The notes beneath the pieces were generated by a model. That model made no database searches and had not been told where the DNA came from. It was given only the letters and a program-made list of their open reading frames with translations. This document shows positions 5,029-5,286 of a stretch of DNA of 5,286 bases, one piece after another. The stretch spans positions 1 through 5,286 of the forward strand of contig JAUVIG010000290.1 in the NCBI GenBank assembly GCA_030592825.1. Reading direction: 5' to 3'. The stretch is from Chlorobiota bacterium (lineage in GTDB: Bacteria; Bacteroidota; Bacteroidia; Bacteroidales; JAADGE01). Numbering within the stretch: the first letter of the stretch is position 1; each line of letters begins with the position of its first letter. Made by a program: the position numbers and the translations under genes.

Positions 5029-5286
5029 TTAGCTTCGCCAAACTCTGTATCACAAGTATTTGCAGATATTGACGGCGACAACGACCTTGATTTATATGTA
5101 GGTGAATTTGACGGGAACATTAACGTTTTCATAAATGACGGAAGCGGTAATTTTTCTCTGGCAGGTAATTTGCAAGCCGGCGGTACAGACATTGATGTAG
5201 GTATGTTTTCAGTGCCTGAATTTGCAGATATTGATGATGACGATGACCTTGATTTATACATAGGCGAACATAACGGAACCATTAAA
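4750..5286 (+). CDS. Second FG-GAP/VCBS-repeat secreted protein, 3'-truncated by window edge
   Basis: The first 179 codons of a paralogue of the 1755-4115 gene, open at the window end. Residues 1-56 are the basic extension (starting MKKKYLFIPEAKSWNSLIRK). The signal peptide core is at 60-79 (IKLAGSALALMLISATSFS), with cleavage probable next to Q80. A half repeat (about 82-104) leads into repeat 1 (105-158, ADIDGDNDLDLYVG) and the start of repeat 2 (from 159, ADIDDDDDLDLYIG), with the same 54-residue spacing and acidic calcium-type loops. An in-frame stop at 4735-4737 and leader conservation fix the start at 4750; M55 (4912) is the alternative that would give a plain signal peptide. The rest of the repeats and any HYR or T9SS sorting domain lie outside the window. 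Its role is inferred to parallel its neighbour: an exported, calcium-dependent, propeller-like binding protein. Confidence 0.88.
   Translation, partial: MKKKYLFIPEAKSWNSLIRKFLNLHKRIKKGNSSEQQTLRMSGKLQSIYKRLEKMQYRVGIKLAGSALALMLISATSFSQDFSSIGNLTFTEDLASPNSVSQVFADIDGDNDLDLYVGEFDGNINVFINDGSGNFSLAGNLQAGGTDIDVGMFSVPEFADIDDDDDLDLYIGEHNGTIK
5062..5286 (+). repeat. Start of a second 162-bp tandem repeat array
   Basis: Unit 1 (5062-5223) and the first 63 bases of unit 2 (5224-5286) align with units of the upstream array, with the same period and the same variable positions (EFD and EHN after the YVG/YIG strand; MFS after DIDVG). The array continues past the window. Confidence 0.85.

Noticed and set aside
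4893..5282. Minus-strand ORF of 129 codons
   Set aside because: It is opposite the 4750 gene. It contains the internal repetition (YKSRS...SPSIS) expected from reading acidic repeats backwards and matches the rejected antisense frame at 2927.

Overview
The window is AT-rich and most likely from a member of the Bacteroidota. Three things point there: the secreted protein at 1755-4115 ends in a type IX secretion (T9SS) C-terminal sorting domain; promoter-like sites match the Bacteroidota TAnnTTTG -7 box; and starts lack close Shine-Dalgarno sites. No genus can be named from this sequence.

Layout, left to right, all genes on +. (1) 1-1089: the 3' part of a protein with two GNAT acetyltransferase-like domains, the second degenerate; the frame is open at the window edge, so the gene starts upstream. 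(2) 1090-1754: non-coding, with a GNRA-loop terminator (1212-1243), a roughly 320-bp stretch bounded by imperfect inverted repeats with two strong internal hairpins (1264-1583), a promoter candidate (1632-1662) and a conserved 5' UTR element (1699-1735). (3) 1755-4115: a 786-residue surface or secreted protein with a long N-terminal extension before its signal peptide, nine 54-residue FG-GAP/VCBS repeats plus a half repeat at each end, a HYR domain and a T9SS sorting domain. (4) 4116-4749: non-coding, with the same terminator type, an 8-bp inverted repeat, a promoter with a full -7 match, an eroded palindromic repeat and a second copy of the 5' UTR element. (5) 4750-5286: the 5' part of a paralogue of the repeat protein, cut by the window end.

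The two repeat-protein genes are a tandem pair, each with its own promoter and the first with its own terminator, so they look like separate transcription units. They share a near-identical block that runs from the 5' UTR element through the signal peptide. The points most worth following are the conserved cytoplasmic extension ahead of the signal peptide, the fixed 54-residue scaffold with variation confined to a few aromatic-rich positions, the half repeats that could close a ten-bladed propeller, and the shared 5' UTR element. The acetyltransferase gene has no visible functional link to the pair.
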